A stretch of 5,142 nt of DNA from the NCBI GenBank assembly GCA_964396785.1, contig CAYNFU010000041.1, forward strand, positions 1 to 5,142, written 5' to 3'. This stretch comes from RBG-16-42-24 sp964396785. Its GTDB lineage: Bacteria; Patescibacteriota; Microgenomatia; UBA8517. Position 1 is the stretch's first letter; every line of letters starts with the position of its first letter. Shown piece by piece: positions 4,940 to 5,142 of this stretch. The notes under the pieces are model-generated. The model was not told where the DNA came from. It saw nothing but the letters and a program-made list of their open reading frames with translations, and ran no database searches. A program made the position numbers and the translations under genes.

Positions 4940-5093
4940 TTCTGTATTTTTTCTCTTTGCGCCTTTCAGCTGGTTTTTTGTAGCGCTCGCGCTCCCTGTA
5001 GTCTAGAAGAATTCCTTCGTTAAGAACCTTTTTCTTGAAGCGGGCTATGAGCCTGTCCTCTGATTCGCCTTTTTGTTTCGTAACGACAACCAT
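4899..5093 (-). CDS. rpsU: 30S ribosomal protein S21 (bS21)
   Basis: bS21 sits on the platform of the small subunit close to the 3' end of 16S rRNA and helps mRNA pair during initiation. The product is 64 residues, within the family range, and strongly basic. It begins MVVVTKQKGESEDRLIARFK, matching the family pattern of a short strand (VVV) followed by long helices. The later segment DYRERERYKKPAERRKEKKY is typical of the Arg/Lys-rich second helix. The ATG at 5093 is the only sensible start. A GA-rich GGAAGGGGG sequence lies about 18 bases before it, too far for a normal Shine-Dalgarno site. The 3' end overlaps the convergent rnhB by 41 bp. Its upstream neighbour is outside the window. Confidence 0.92.
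   Translation of the reverse strand: MVVVTKQKGESEDRLIARFKKKVLNEGILLDYRERERYKKPAERRKEKKYRIKHLIELEKKRSF
4918..4952 (+). terminator. Weak candidate terminator at the end of rnhB
   Basis: TCAAGC (4918-4923) can pair with GCTTGA (4934-4939) around a 10-base loop, and the following sequence is T-rich (TTCTGTATTTTTTC). The stem ends on the rnhB stop codon and lies inside the rpsU coding sequence. Six pairs and a long loop make it only a candidate. Confidence 0.25.
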
Positions 5094-5123
5094 GATAGGG
5101 TCTCGCCCCCTTCCAGATTGAAA

Positions 5124-5139
5124 AAGTTAAGTTTAACTT
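5124..5139. repeat. Palindrome upstream of rpsU
   Basis: AAGTTAA and TTAACTT (5124-5130 and 5133-5139) form a perfect 7-bp inverted repeat with a 2-base centre, about 30 bp before the rpsU start. It could be an operator overlapping an rpsU promoter. The window ends 3 bp later, so the context is cut off. The stem is too AT-rich and the loop too tight for a convincing terminator. Confidence 0.35.
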
Positions 5140-5142
5140 CAT

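Overview
The window (5142 bp, roughly 43% G+C by eye) is dense bacterial DNA, mostly translation and secretion housekeeping genes with very short intergenic gaps. The organism is probably a member of the Candidate Phyla Radiation (Patescibacteria), most likely Microgenomates-like. This rests on a ribosomal protein L1 with a long Lys/Glu-rich N-terminal extension and a shortened domain II, on tight gene packing, and on the mix of conserved and unrecognised small genes. It is an inference from protein character, not a database result. UGA is used as a stop (rnhB), so the Gracilibacteria/SR1 recoding does not apply.

Layout. Positions 2-976 (+) hold the 3' part of a membrane protein with an outer domain and four membrane helices; its start lies left of the window. 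It converges on rplA (983-1804, -), which follows rplK (1804-2232, -) with a one-base stop/start overlap. A divergent promoter region (2233-2364) containing inverted repeats separates rplK from an unrecognised gene with a twin-arginine-like signal (2365-2979, +). That gene converges with a 4-bp overlap on nusG (2976-3605, -), which lies 2 bp after secE (3608-3793, -). A second divergent promoter region (3794-3873) leads to an unrecognised 139-residue gene (3874-4293, +) that overlaps rnhB (RNase HII, 4241-4939, +). rnhB overlaps rpsU (bS21, 4899-5093, -) tail to tail by 41 bp.

The usual bacterial order secE-nusG-rplK-rplA is kept in order and strand, but a gene on the opposite strand splits it into two transcription units. 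The rplJ-rplL pair that normally follows rplA is missing at this site.

The most coherent unexpected signal is in translation initiation. The four genes that appear to open transcription units (rplK, the twin-arginine gene, secE and the 139-residue gene) have no Shine-Dalgarno motif. Each has a -10 box so close to its start codon that the mRNA would carry only about 1-5 leader bases. The downstream genes rplA and nusG do have Shine-Dalgarno-like motifs. This supports leaderless initiation for first genes and moves the likely rplK and secE starts to internal GTG codons, giving family-normal lengths. No mobile element, CRISPR array, tRNA or rRNA was seen, and no gene-free stretch exceeds 300 bp.
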